The notes: generated from the letters alone by a model not told the origin. Shown: positions 1 to 6,996, counted from the first letter of the stretch. The stretch: 16,826 nt of DNA from an uncultured Clostridia bacterium (GCA_937891215.1 CALAEU010000116.1:1-16826); one strand, 5' to 3'. Numbers and translations: made by a program.

Positions 1-1539
1 GTTGATGCGGCTAATATATTAAAACCATCATTAGCTCGTGGCGATATTCAGGTGGTTGGTGCTACGACTATTGAGGAGTACAGAAAATATATTGAAAAAG
101 ATGCTGCATTAGAAAGAAGATTTCAACCTATTACTGTTGATGAACCGTCAGTTGAAGCAGCAAAAGAAATGATTTATGGTATAAAATCATATTACGAAAA
201 ACATCACGGAGTAAAAATTACAGATGAAGCAATTTCTGCTGCGTTAAATTTAAGTGTAAGGTATATTACAGATAGATTTTTACCTGACAAAGCAATTGAT
301 TTAATAGATGAAGCGTCAGCAAAGGTAAAATTAAAAAGTTATATGTTACCAGATGAATTAAAAAAACTTGAAGAAAAAATAAAAGAAAAAACTGCACAGA
401 AAAATAATGCTATATCAAATCAGAATTTTGAAAAAGCGGCACATTTTAGAGATGAAGAAAAAGTTTTAAATACAGAATTCAGAATTAAAAAGCAAAAATG
501 GTTTGAAAAAATAAAAAATAAAAACCTTTTTGTTACAGAAGATGATATAAAATCAATTGTTTCAATGTGGTCAAAAATTCCTGTTACACAAATTACTGAA
601 GAAGAAAGCGAAAAACTTTTAAATTTGGAGGAACAATTACACAAACGAATTGTTGGTCAGGATATGGCAGTAAAAGCAGTTGCAAGAGCAATAAGGCGAG
701 GCAGGGCAGGTCTTAAAGACCCTAAAAGACCGATTGGTTCATTTTTATTTTTAGGCCCCACTGGTGTTGGAAAAACTGAATTAACAAAAGCACTTTCTGA
801 GTGTCTGTTTGGAAATGACAGTGAAATAATAAAAATAGATATGTCAGAATATATGGAAAAGCATTCTGTTTCGCGTCTTTTAGGCTCACCACCCGGTTAT
901 GTTGGATTTGACGAAGGCGGTCAGTTGACAGAAAAAGTCAGAAGGAAACCATATTCTATAGTTTTATTTGATGAAATTGAAAAAGCTGATACAGATATTT
1001 TCAATTTGTTGCTACAGATTTTAGAAGACGGAGTTTTGACCGATTCAAACGGGAGAAAAGTAAGTTTTAAAAATACGGTTGTTATTATGACTTCTAATAT
1101 AGGAGCTTCGCTTATTTCTAATAACAGAGGTTCAATGGGGTTTTCTAATGAGAATGACGAAAATACGAGAAATGAAAAAAACCGGAAATTAGTTATTGAA
1201 GAAGTGAAAAAGACATTTAAACCTGAACTTGTCAACAGAATTGATGAATTGATTGTTTTTGATTTATTGACAAAAGATGAGATTAAAGAAATTACTAATA
1301 ATCTGTTAGAAAATGTAAAAAAACGATTGAATGAAAAAAATATTGAAATTGAGTTTACAGATAGTGTTGTATCGGAGTTATCTGAAAAAGGATTTGATAA
1401 AATTTACGGTGCCAGACCTTTGCGCCGCTTAATTACTTCTGAAATTGAAGATATGCTTTCAGAAAAAATTCTGTTAGGTGAATTGAATAAAAAGGAATAT
1501 GTTTGTGATTTCAGAAATAAAAAGTATATTTTAAAGTGA
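1..1539 (+). CDS. clpC: ClpC-type AAA+ unfoldase, C-terminal part (5' end outside window)
   Basis: This is the ATPase subunit of the ClpCP protease, which unfolds substrates and feeds them to ClpP in the cytoplasm. The frame is open from base 1, so the gene begins before the window; a GTG at 52 is only an internal valine. The visible 512 residues start at the end of the first AAA+ domain (GATTIEEYRKYIE, then the ALERRFQPI arginine-finger region). A UVR-like coiled linker follows (about residues 140-156, NFEKAAHFRDEEKVL), then a second AAA+ domain with Walker A GPTGVGKT at 252-259 and Walker B LFDEIEKA around 322-329. MGF at 379-381 sits where ClpC proteins carry the hydrophobic ClpP-docking tripeptide, and GARPLRRLI marks the C-terminal subdomain. 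The UVR linker and the MGF loop favour ClpC over ClpB, which has a long M domain and no ClpP loop. Neighbours such as ctsR and mcsAB would lie upstream and cannot be seen. Confidence 0.93.
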   Translation, partial: VDAANILKPSLARGDIQVVGATTIEEYRKYIEKDAALERRFQPITVDEPSVEAAKEMIYGIKSYYEKHHGVKITDEAISAALNLSVRYITDRFLPDKAIDLIDEASAKVKLKSYMLPDELKKLEEKIKEKTAQKNNAISNQNFEKAAHFRDEEKVLNTEFRIKKQKWFEKIKNKNLFVTEDDIKSIVSMWSKIPVTQITEEESEKLLNLEEQLHKRIVGQDMAVKAVARAIRRGRAGLKDPKRPIGSFLFLGPTGVGKTELTKALSECLFGNDSEIIKIDMSEYMEKHSVSRLLGSPPGYVGFDEGGQLTEKVRRKPYSIVLFDEIEKADTDIFNLLLQILEDGVLTDSNGRKVSFKNTVVIMTSNIGASLISNNRGSMGFSNENDENTRNEKNRKLVIEEVKKTFKPELVNRIDELIVFDLLTKDEIKEITNNLLENVKKRLNEKNIEIEFTDSVVSELSEKGFDKIYGARPLRRLITSEIEDMLSEKILLGELNKKEYVCDFRNKKYILK

Positions 1540-1556
1540 ATTTTTTGTTAACAGTA

Positions 1557-1585
1557 TTGACAAAACTCCCGATTAGTAATATATT
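1557..1585 (+). promoter_or_regulatory. Sigma-A-type promoter of the PspC-domain gene
   Basis: A perfect -35 box TTGACA (1557-1562) and a -10 box TATATT (1580-1585) are separated by exactly 17 bases. The expected transcription start near 1592 gives a leader of only about 15 bases, just long enough to hold the GGGAG ribosome binding site. The promoter lies between the clpC stop and the next gene, so that gene has its own transcript. Confidence 0.75.
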
Positions 1586-1600
1586 CTAACTAAAGGGAGT
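1565..1600 (+). promoter_or_regulatory. Dyad ACTCCC...GGGAGT spanning promoter and Shine-Dalgarno
   Basis: ACTCCC (1565-1570), inside the promoter spacer, is the exact inverse complement of GGGAGT (1595-1600), which contains the ribosome binding site of the PspC gene. A shorter inner pair, TTAG (1573-1576) and CTAA (1586-1589), is nearly concentric with it. The dyad could be an operator centred on the -10 box, or a structure that hides the ribosome binding site only in transcripts reading through from clpC. Both roles are inferred. Confidence 0.4.
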
Positions 1601-1606
1601 GTTAAT

Positions 1607-1804
1607 ATGGAAGAAAAGAAACGCTTATGTAAAGTTAAAAAAGGCAAAAAAATCTGTGGTGTTTGTACTGGAATCGCTCAGTATTTTAATACTGATCCGA
1701 CTTATATCAGATTAATCTGGGTATTTTTAAGTTTTGTATTTGGTTCAGGAATATTAGCGTATTTAGTTTGTGCCTTTATTTTTCCTGATGAAGAAGATGT
1801 TTGA
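1607..1804 (+). CDS. Small PspC-domain membrane protein
   Basis: This 65-residue protein is essentially one PspC domain. It has a basic N-terminus (residues 3-15), the family-like segment ICGVCTGIAQYFNTDPTYIRLIW (about 16-38), and a hydrophobic helix (about 34-60, including FVFGSGILAYLVCAFIFP) ending in the acidic tail DEEDV. In the PspC family the conserved GVCGGLAxYF-type motif sits just before the membrane helix; here it reads GVCTGIAQYF. PspC proteins are linked to envelope stress, and in Firmicutes single-domain forms often stand alone without the phage-shock partners, as here. The start follows GGGAG at 1595-1599 with 7 bases between. The gene has its own promoter and terminator and so is monocistronic. 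The exact role in this organism is unknown. Confidence 0.85.
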   Translation: MEEKKRLCKVKKGKKICGVCTGIAQYFNTDPTYIRLIWVFLSFVFGSGILAYLVCAFIFPDEEDV

Positions 1805-1811
1805 ATTTTTA

Positions 1812-1850
1812 AAACCGACTGGAAACAGTCGGTTTATTTTTTTATTTTTC
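1812..1850 (+). terminator. Intrinsic terminator after the PspC gene
   Basis: CCGACTG (1815-1821), a GAAA tetraloop and CAGTCGG (1826-1832) form a perfect 7-bp GC-rich stem. Three flanking A-T pairs extend it, and a long T-rich tract (1833-1850) follows. It separates the PspC unit from the GH3 unit. Confidence 0.9.
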
Positions 1851-1879
1851 TTGCCTTTTTTCAACATTTATTCTATAAT
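1851..1879 (+). promoter_or_regulatory. Sigma-A-type promoter of the GH3 operon
   Basis: TTGCCT (1851-1856) and a perfect TATAAT (1874-1879) are separated by 17 bases. The expected start near 1886 gives a leader of about 23 bases. The -35 box sits at the end of the T-tract of the preceding terminator, so the two units are packed tightly. Confidence 0.7.
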
Positions 1880-1908
1880 TAATTGTAAATTTTTATGGGG
1901 TGTATTTT

Positions 1909-3600
1909 ATGGGTAATATTTTCAGACAGATTTTAGCGTTGTTTGGTGCTTTTTTAGGTATCTGCGAACATATTAAATTATTTTTATATTCAAAAAATGC
2001 TATTAAAAAGCAAGAAAAAGTTTTGTTAAAACTTATGAAAGATAACAAAACTACAGAGTATGGTAAAAAGAATAATTTTAAGGATATAAAATCTATTAAT
2101 GACTATCAGGAAACAGTACCATTTTCAGATTATCTGGATTATGAAGATTATGTAATGAGAATGGCGCACAAAGGTGAAAAAGGTCTTATAACAAATAGAT
2201 TTGTAAGACGATTTACCGAAAGTTCCGGTAGTACAGGCCGTTCAAAATTAGTTCCACTTTCTGCATTTGCTGAGTGGACTTGCCAGTGTTTTAGTTTCAG
2301 TGCACCTGTAGGTTGCGCTGTAAAATATTTTAAAAGCAAAGGCAGAATTATACCACCGCAACGCGGTTTATTGACTGCAGAAGTTGGTGCTAAAAAATTG
2401 AAAGGTGGTACTGTAAGTTGTCTTTCTTCAATTCCTCTTTTAAATTTAAAACCACTTGTAAGATTTTTTAATACAACTCCACCAGAAGTAATGTTTCATA
2501 ACGATTATTTAGATGCAGATATGCATTATTTAAAACTTCGTTTTGCTTTACAAGATAAAAATGTAAGCTATGTCGGTACTATTTTCATTACAACTCTTGA
2601 ATCAATGTTTTTCTATCTTGAAAACAACTGGGAGATGTTCTGTAATGATATTGAAAAAGGCATAATAAACGAAAATATTAAAATGCCTGACGATTTAAGA
2701 AAAAAACTCTCAAAAAAAGTTAAACCTGACCCTAAAAGAGCAAATGAATTACGCGAAGAATTCAAAAAAGGGTTTGATGTTTCACCAATTGTTCCAAGAA
2801 TCTGGAAAAAGTGCGAGTGGATGTATGGAATGGGTACAGGTTCACTTTCACTCTATGCAAAAAAACTTAAGAGATACATAGGTGAAGATATGCCAATTCA
2901 TTACTTGGGTTATGTTGCAACTGAAGCAATGATGGCAGTACCGATTGAATTTGATTCTTTTGAATATGTAATGCTTCCACAAAATGGTTTTTATGAATTT
3001 TTACCGCTTGATGCTGATCAAAATACAAAACCACTTACATTTAAAGATGTTAAGATCGGTAAAGAGTACGAATTAATTTTAACTAATTTAAGTGGATTTT
3101 ATCGCTACAAAATTGAAGATGTGATAAAAGTAACGGGATTTTATCACGAGTCACCAAAAGTTACTTTTTGTTACAGAAAAAATCAGATAGCAAATATAAG
3201 TGGTGAAAAAATCAATTCTCTTGCGTTTGACGAAATAATTGATAATTTTTCTAACAGGTTAAATGAATTGTTTATAGGTTATTCAATTTATCCTGACAGA
3301 GAGACTTCACCGGGGCATTATGTGTTATTAGTTGAAACAGAAAATATTTTTGATAAAAATAAAGAAAAAGAATTATCAGAGATTTTTACAGAAGAACTTT
3401 GTAAAGGTAATGTTTCTGTAGAACCGCTTATTAAAAGTGGTGCGTTAGGTGAGTGCGAAGTAAAATTACTTAAAAAAGGTACTTACGATGCTTACCGCGA
3501 AGTTTTAAGGCAGAACGGTGCAAATCTTAACCAGATTAAACCAATTAAACTTATTGATTCAGATGTGAAAAAAGATTTCTTTTTCTCACACACAATATAG
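1909..3600 (+). CDS. GH3-family acyl-acid amido synthetase-like protein
   Basis: The 563-residue product looks like the GH3 branch of adenylate-forming enzymes. Plant members activate a carboxylic acid with ATP and join it to an amino acid; most bacterial members have no known substrate. The ATP-binding signature FTESSGSTGRSKLVP starts at residue 102. The SGFYRYKIEDVIKVTGF stretch from residue 395, followed by YRKNQIANISGEKIN, matches the conserved GH3 C-terminal core and hinge. The N-terminus (about residues 4-26, IFRQILALFGAFLGI and after) is hydrophobic and may touch the membrane. ATG at 1909 is preferred because GGGGTG (1897-1902) is well spaced before it; a GTG at 1900 overlaps that site. 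The next gene starts 12 bases after the stop, so the two are probably co-transcribed. Family assignment is firm; the substrate is unknown. Confidence 0.85.
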   Translation: MGNIFRQILALFGAFLGICEHIKLFLYSKNAIKKQEKVLLKLMKDNKTTEYGKKNNFKDIKSINDYQETVPFSDYLDYEDYVMRMAHKGEKGLITNRFVRRFTESSGSTGRSKLVPLSAFAEWTCQCFSFSAPVGCAVKYFKSKGRIIPPQRGLLTAEVGAKKLKGGTVSCLSSIPLLNLKPLVRFFNTTPPEVMFHNDYLDADMHYLKLRFALQDKNVSYVGTIFITTLESMFFYLENNWEMFCNDIEKGIINENIKMPDDLRKKLSKKVKPDPKRANELREEFKKGFDVSPIVPRIWKKCEWMYGMGTGSLSLYAKKLKRYIGEDMPIHYLGYVATEAMMAVPIEFDSFEYVMLPQNGFYEFLPLDADQNTKPLTFKDVKIGKEYELILTNLSGFYRYKIEDVIKVTGFYHESPKVTFCYRKNQIANISGEKINSLAFDEIIDNFSNRLNELFIGYSIYPDRETSPGHYVLLVETENIFDKNKEKELSEIFTEELCKGNVSVEPLIKSGALGECEVKLLKKGTYDAYREVLRQNGANLNQIKPIKLIDSDVKKDFFFSHTI

Positions 3601-3612
3601 GAAGTTATAATT

Positions 3613-5028
3613 ATGACAGAATTATTTGAAAAATATAAAGATAAAAAAGAATTTATAGAAAACAGATTTAATCAATTAAAAAGCAGGGGACTAGCAGACG
3701 AAAATTTAATTGTATCTTTAATTGAAAAAGAAATTAAAACTGGTTTTGTGGTTCCAAAGAAATTAAAATCTGAAATGTACGATAAAGTTAATTATATGTG
3801 CAGAAGATATATGGACAGAATTGCAAGATTTGAACTTGATTACGATTTTGTTCCCGATATTGATGCATTAAAATACGCTTTAATCTGCATTTTTGAGAGT
3901 GCACCTGTTTTCCATTCACAGTTTATAGATAACCATATTGCACCATACTGGAAAGTATGTGATTACCATATTGACGAAGTTTTAACTGTAATTGAAACTG
4001 ACGACTTTTTAAAAAGTGCCGATGAATTTTTATTAAAAGATATTCCTGTTTTAAGTAATGTTCAGTTTAAAGTTGCGCTTTTAATAAATAAAAGAGAATC
4101 TAAACTCTGTTTCAGATGGAATCACATGCTTGTTGATGGTGGCGACTATAAGCATTTTGTAAGTGATTTATTTAAGAATTACAATGAATATGTTGAAAAT
4201 AAAACAATGCCACTTAATTTCAGAACTGGTTCTCGTTCTTATAAATGTGTTTATGACGATTTTAATGAAGTTGACAAGAAAAAGGCAAAATCACAATTTG
4301 CAGGTGTTTCGCCACACGATAAACACACTTTACTATTTACAGAAAAAAGTGAAAATGATAATAAATTTATAGCAAGAAAAAGTGTACCGAGTGCAATTTT
4401 TAATAAAGCAAGAGAAACAGTAAAAAAATATGATGGTACTGTTAATGATTTAATTGCCACTGCTTATATCGGTGCGGTTTATGATATTTGTAATTTACCC
4501 CAGAATGAGCGCGTTGGTATTTCTTGCGCTGTTGATTTAAGAAGATACATAAAAAACATAAACAGAACGGGTTACACAAACCACACAACTTTTATGCCTT
4601 GCATAGTTGAAAACAAGGGGGAAAATATTTTTGATGTTTTAAAACAAGTTGTTGAGTGTAACAAAAAGAATAAAGAAGATAAATTTATGGGACTTCACGG
4701 TTTACCACTTCTTAATATTGGTTATAGCACGATGGTCTACGCTCAGGCAGAAATTGTAGTTGGTCTTTTTTATAACAATGCTAATTTAGCAATAAGTAAT
4801 GTTGGTAAAATGGATTTGGAAGCGCTTTCTTTAAATGGTAATAAACCAATTGGTGCCGCAGTTGCGGGGGCGGCAAAGAAAAAACCATGTGCTATGATGA
4901 CCGCTTTGACAATCAACGGAAATTTACAACTTTCAATCTGTTCTGTGGGTAATGACGAGGATAAAAAAATGCTAGAAAATTTCTTTGATTTATTAGCAGA
5001 GAAGATAAAAGAAATAGCGGAATATTAA
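3613..5028 (+). CDS. Condensation/acyltransferase-fold protein
   Basis: The 471-residue protein resembles the CoA-dependent acyltransferase superfamily, which includes NRPS condensation domains, PapA-like acyltransferases and alcohol acetyltransferases. The active-site motif HHxxxDG reads NHMLVDG, with H171 and D175-G176 kept and the first histidine replaced by N170. A later segment, NLAISNVGKMD, resembles the conserved SN(V/L)G region of the second half of the fold. No carrier-protein, adenylation or thioesterase domain is attached. The start follows GGAAG at 3600-3604 with 8 bases between. The location directly after a GH3 adenylating enzyme suggests a second acyl-transfer step in the same pathway, or transfer of the activated acid to an acceptor; this is inference. 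Fold assignment is moderately sure; function is unknown. Confidence 0.65.
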   Translation: MTELFEKYKDKKEFIENRFNQLKSRGLADENLIVSLIEKEIKTGFVVPKKLKSEMYDKVNYMCRRYMDRIARFELDYDFVPDIDALKYALICIFESAPVFHSQFIDNHIAPYWKVCDYHIDEVLTVIETDDFLKSADEFLLKDIPVLSNVQFKVALLINKRESKLCFRWNHMLVDGGDYKHFVSDLFKNYNEYVENKTMPLNFRTGSRSYKCVYDDFNEVDKKKAKSQFAGVSPHDKHTLLFTEKSENDNKFIARKSVPSAIFNKARETVKKYDGTVNDLIATAYIGAVYDICNLPQNERVGISCAVDLRRYIKNINRTGYTNHTTFMPCIVENKGENIFDVLKQVVECNKKNKEDKFMGLHGLPLLNIGYSTMVYAQAEIVVGLFYNNANLAISNVGKMDLEALSLNGNKPIGAAVAGAAKKKPCAMMTALTINGNLQLSICSVGNDEDKKMLENFFDLLAEKIKEIAEY

Positions 5029-5041
5029 AATAGGTGATAAT

Positions 5042-5239
5042 GTGAAAATATTTGAAAATAAAAAGACTATGATAATTTTATGTATTTTTACAATTATAAG
5101 TAGTTTTAGTTTATGGTTTAATTTTGGTAATAAGTTACTTCAGGTAGGAAACAAATTATTTATTGTTGTTTTAATAACTTGTGTTTTAGCGGGTGTTGCA
5201 TCAATAACTATGTTATTACTGTTGTTATTAAAAAAATAA
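5042..5239 (+). CDS. Small two-helix membrane protein of unknown function
   Basis: This 65-residue protein is not recognised as a named family. It has a short basic start (KIFENKKT) and two hydrophobic segments, about residues 9-26 (MIILCIFTIISSFSLWF) and 38-62, ending in KK. The likely start is GTG at 5042, because GGTGA at 5033-5037 lies 4 bases before it. It begins 13 bases after the stop of the acyltransferase-like gene, so it is probably the third gene of that unit. It may anchor the two enzymes or handle a lipid-like product at the membrane; nothing in the sequence proves this. Confidence 0.6.
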   Translation: MKIFENKKTMIILCIFTIISSFSLWFNFGNKLLQVGNKLFIVVLITCVLAGVASITMLLLLLLKK

Positions 5240-5257
5240 ACTTAAAGCAAAAAAATA

Positions 5258-5308
5258 ACTCCCACTATGGTAGGGGCAGACCTGTGGTCGCTCGCGAGTA
5301 GTGGGAGT
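5258..5308. repeat. Compound palindrome (REP-like), possible terminator of the GH3 unit
   Basis: ACTCCCACTA (5258-5267) and TAGTGGGAGT (5299-5308) form a perfect 10-bp outer stem. Inside, GGGC-A-GACC (5274-5282) pairs with GGTCGCTC (5286-5293) around a TGT loop, with one bulged A and one G-T pair. The core TAGGGGCAGACC...GGTCGCTCGC resembles the short G-rich palindromes scattered between genes in many clostridial genomes. The + strand flank (AATTTAAT) is a poor T-tract, while the minus strand reads a run of T after the stem. Termination on the + strand is therefore possible but not strongly supported. Confidence 0.5.
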
Positions 5309-5390
5309 AATTTAATATTGCAACAAATCAATCGAGTGTGATAAATTATAATTCATCGTTTCATTTTAAATCCATTCTATCAATCAATGC

Positions 5391-5424
5391 GTTGTTGCGG
5401 AGGAACAAAGCTCATCCCTACGAT
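5391..5424. repeat. Second, degenerate REP-like palindrome
   Basis: The segment running from TTGCGGAGGAAC through CAAAGCTC to ATCCCTACG has an imperfect stem (GGA-GA against TC-TCC around a central CAAAG). It ends in CCCTACG, the inverse of the GTAGGGG end of the palindrome at 5270-5296. The two elements thus sit in opposite orientation, like a decayed REP pair. The evidence is pattern resemblance only. Confidence 0.35.
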
Positions 5425-5513
5425 GAAAGGAGTATTTTTATTTGTTCATTTCTAGTGTGTAAAATCCAGAAGTTATTTTATTAAGCAAAAATATTAAAAC
5501 TTTAAAATAACCC

Positions 5514-5542
5514 TTGACTTTAACAGAGTAAAGTGATAAACT
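5514..5542 (+). promoter_or_regulatory. Promoter of the histidine operon
   Basis: TTGACT (5514-5519) and TAAACT (5537-5542) are 17 bases apart, and TG at 5534-5535 makes an extended -10 element. An A/T-rich block lies directly upstream. The start is expected near 5549, giving a leader of about 46 bases. That is too short for a T-box riboswitch or a leader-peptide attenuator. Confidence 0.65.
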
Positions 5543-5548
5543 GTTAAA
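5519..5548. promoter_or_regulatory. Candidate operator for the TrpR-like regulator
   Basis: TTTAACAG (5519-5526) and CTGTTAAA (5541-5548) are perfect 8-base inverse complements with a 14-base spacer. The dyad runs from the end of the -35 box to just past the -10 box, so a bound protein would block RNA polymerase. The half-site centres are 22 bases apart, about two helical turns. The adjacent gene codes for a TrpR-family DNA-binding protein, which makes autoregulation plus control of the operon the simplest reading. Confidence 0.5.
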
Positions 5549-5594
5549 CGGTGAAAGAATATATTGAAAGGAAACTTTAATTTTGGTGAAAGTT

Positions 5595-5888
5595 ATGAAT
5601 AAATTTCATTCAGAATCAGTAGACACTTTAGTAAAAGGTTTATTAAAATTAGAGACAGAAGAAGAGTGCTATGCATTTTTAGAAGATGTCTGCACAATTA
5701 AAGAATTGCAGGATATGGCACAGCGATTTGATGTTGCTTTAAAACTTTCAGACGGTTTTAATTATAATCAAGTTTCAAAAGAAACAGGTGCTAGTTCTGC
5801 AACTATAAGCAGAGTAAATAAATGCCTTATGTATGGCAACAACGGTTATAAAACTGTAATTGAAAGAATTAAGAACGAGGAGAAATAA
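5595..5888 (+). CDS. TrpR-like (YerC/YecD family) regulator of the his operon
   Basis: The 97-residue protein is a close relative of Bacillus YerC. It has an all-helical TrpR fold with the typical EEECYAFLEDVCTIKELQDMAQRFDVA stretch (residues 22-48) and a helix-turn-helix around 56-75 (NYNQVSKETGASSATISRV). TrpR-family proteins of this type are predicted histidine regulators (HisR) in several Firmicutes, and its place as first gene before hisZ supports that role. ATG 5595 is chosen because GGTGA (5585-5589) lies 5 bases before it. TTG 5583 or GTG 5586, after AAAGGA at 5567-5572, would add 4 or 3 residues and cannot be excluded. The effector is presumably histidine or an intermediate; this is inferred. 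It ends one base before hisZ. Confidence 0.85.
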   Translation: MNKFHSESVDTLVKGLLKLETEEECYAFLEDVCTIKELQDMAQRFDVALKLSDGFNYNQVSKETGASSATISRVNKCLMYGNNGYKTVIERIKNEEK

Positions 5889-5889
5889 T

Positions 5890-6996
5890 ATGAATTTTCA
5901 GTCAGATATTATAAGAGGCGATGAAAAAGCAGTTTTTTCTTTGCGTTCTCTTTATAGTTCATTCGGCTTTAAGCAATTCAGAATGAGCAAATTTGAAGAA
6001 TATGATTTATATGTAAAAAATAAAGACTTTTTGGTTTCAAATGAAGTTATTACATTTACAGATGGTTCTGGTAAATTACTTGCGTTAAAACCTGACGTTA
6101 CTTTATCTATTATTAAAAATTCAAAAGATTGTGGCGATAAAATTCAAAAGGTTTACTATGACGAGAATGTTTACAGAACAACTAAGGGCAACAAAGAATT
6201 CCGTGAAATAATGCAGACTGGTCTTGAGTGTATTGGTAATATCGGTACTTACGAGGTTGCAGAAGTTGTTTTACTTGCATTAAAAAGTCTTGAAGAAATT
6301 ACTGATGATTTTATTTTAGATATTTCTTATATGGATATTATTCTTTCAGTTCTTTCTGATGCGGGTCTTGAAGCAGGGCAAAATCAGAAAATTCTCAAAG
6401 CAATCGGTGAAAAGAATACTGATGAAATCAAGAAAATTTGTGCTGAAAACTCAATAGATTCAGACAGAATCGTTTCACTTGTTACTATTAATGGTAAATA
6501 TGAAAATGTTATAGATAATTTAGAGAAACTCTGTGTTACATATAATGAAAAATCTCACCTTAAAACATTTAAAGAGATTTTAACATTCCTATGTAGTAGT
6601 GGTTACGCTGACAAAATCAATGTTGATTTTTCAATTGTAAATAATATGAATTATTATAACGGTGTTGTTTTCCAGGGGTATGTAAATAAAATTCCGTCAA
6701 GCATTCTTTCTGGTGGTCAGTACGATAATTTAATGCAAAAATTGAACAGAAAAGATAAAGCAATCGGTTTTGCAGTTTATCTTGATTTATTACAAAGATT
6801 CAATAATACTGACAAAGATTTTGATGTTGATTATATTTTATTGAAAAATGCTACTGATGATATTTCTACAATTTCAAAATATGTTTCTGAATTAAAGAAA
6901 GAAAATTCATCAGTTTTAGTACAGAATGAAATTCCTGAAAATATTAAATATCGTAAAGCATTTAAAATTACTGCGGAAGGGGTAGAAGAAGTATGA
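5890..6996 (+). CDS. hisZ: ATP phosphoribosyltransferase regulatory subunit HisZ
   Basis: HisZ is a catalytically idle relative of histidyl-tRNA synthetase that activates short-form HisG and gives it histidine feedback control. The 368-residue protein shows the class II synthetase core: KPDVTLSI, the motif-2-like VYRTTKGNKEFREIMQTGLECIG, YYNGVVFQGYV, and the motif-3-like SGGQYDNLMQKL followed by AIGFAVYLD. It is shorter than true HisRS and lacks the usual anticodon-binding domain. ATG 5890 is supported by GAGGAGA at 5877-5883. Its stop overlaps the hisG start by four bases (ATGA), and hisG is the short form that needs HisZ, so the pair is consistent. Confidence 0.93.
   Translation: MNFQSDIIRGDEKAVFSLRSLYSSFGFKQFRMSKFEEYDLYVKNKDFLVSNEVITFTDGSGKLLALKPDVTLSIIKNSKDCGDKIQKVYYDENVYRTTKGNKEFREIMQTGLECIGNIGTYEVAEVVLLALKSLEEITDDFILDISYMDIILSVLSDAGLEAGQNQKILKAIGEKNTDEIKKICAENSIDSDRIVSLVTINGKYENVIDNLEKLCVTYNEKSHLKTFKEILTFLCSSGYADKINVDFSIVNNMNYYNGVVFQGYVNKIPSSILSGGQYDNLMQKLNRKDKAIGFAVYLDLLQRFNNTDKDFDVDYILLKNATDDISTISKYVSELKKENSSVLVQNEIPENIKYRKAFKITAEGVEEV

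Larger units (their letters stand above)
5240..5594 (+). other. Intergenic gap with palindromes and the his promoter
   Basis: No convincing gene is seen in this 355-base gap. Its left part holds a large hairpin (5258-5308) and a second degenerate palindrome (about 5391-5424). Loose long-range inverted repeats join them: GCAACAA at 5320-5326 with TTGTTGC at 5392-5398, and TTCATCGT at 5352-5359 with ACGATGAA at 5420-5427. The right part is very A/T-rich (5471-5511) and could act as an UP element for the promoter at 5514-5542. Confidence 0.7.

Noticed and set aside
420..1235. Minus-strand open frames opposite clpC
   Set aside because: Low-complexity Ser/Phe-rich translations typical of antisense frames in A/T-rich genes; no ribosome binding sites, and the + strand frame is a clear ClpC.
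1900..1908. GTG at 1900 as start of the GH3 gene
   Set aside because: It lies inside the GGGGTG Shine-Dalgarno sequence and leaves no ribosome binding site of its own; ATG 1909 is well spaced.
4163..4460. Small frames on both strands inside the acyltransferase-like gene
   Set aside because: Both are shadows of the strong 471-residue frame; translations show no recognisable features.
5258..5308. Strong intrinsic terminator for the GH3 unit
   Set aside because: The stem is good, but the + strand flank is AATTTAAT rather than a T-run, so it is kept only as a palindromic repeat with possible terminator action.
5240..5594. T-box riboswitch or histidine leader-peptide attenuator before the his operon
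   Set aside because: No run of His codons and no T-box-like AGGGTGGNACCGCG-type segment seen; the promoter leaves only about 46 bases of leader.
5860..5889. TTG at 5860 as start of hisZ
   Set aside because: It would overlap the regulator gene by 29 bases with no ribosome binding site; GAGGAGA sits at the right distance from ATG 5890, and the homologous N-terminus begins there.
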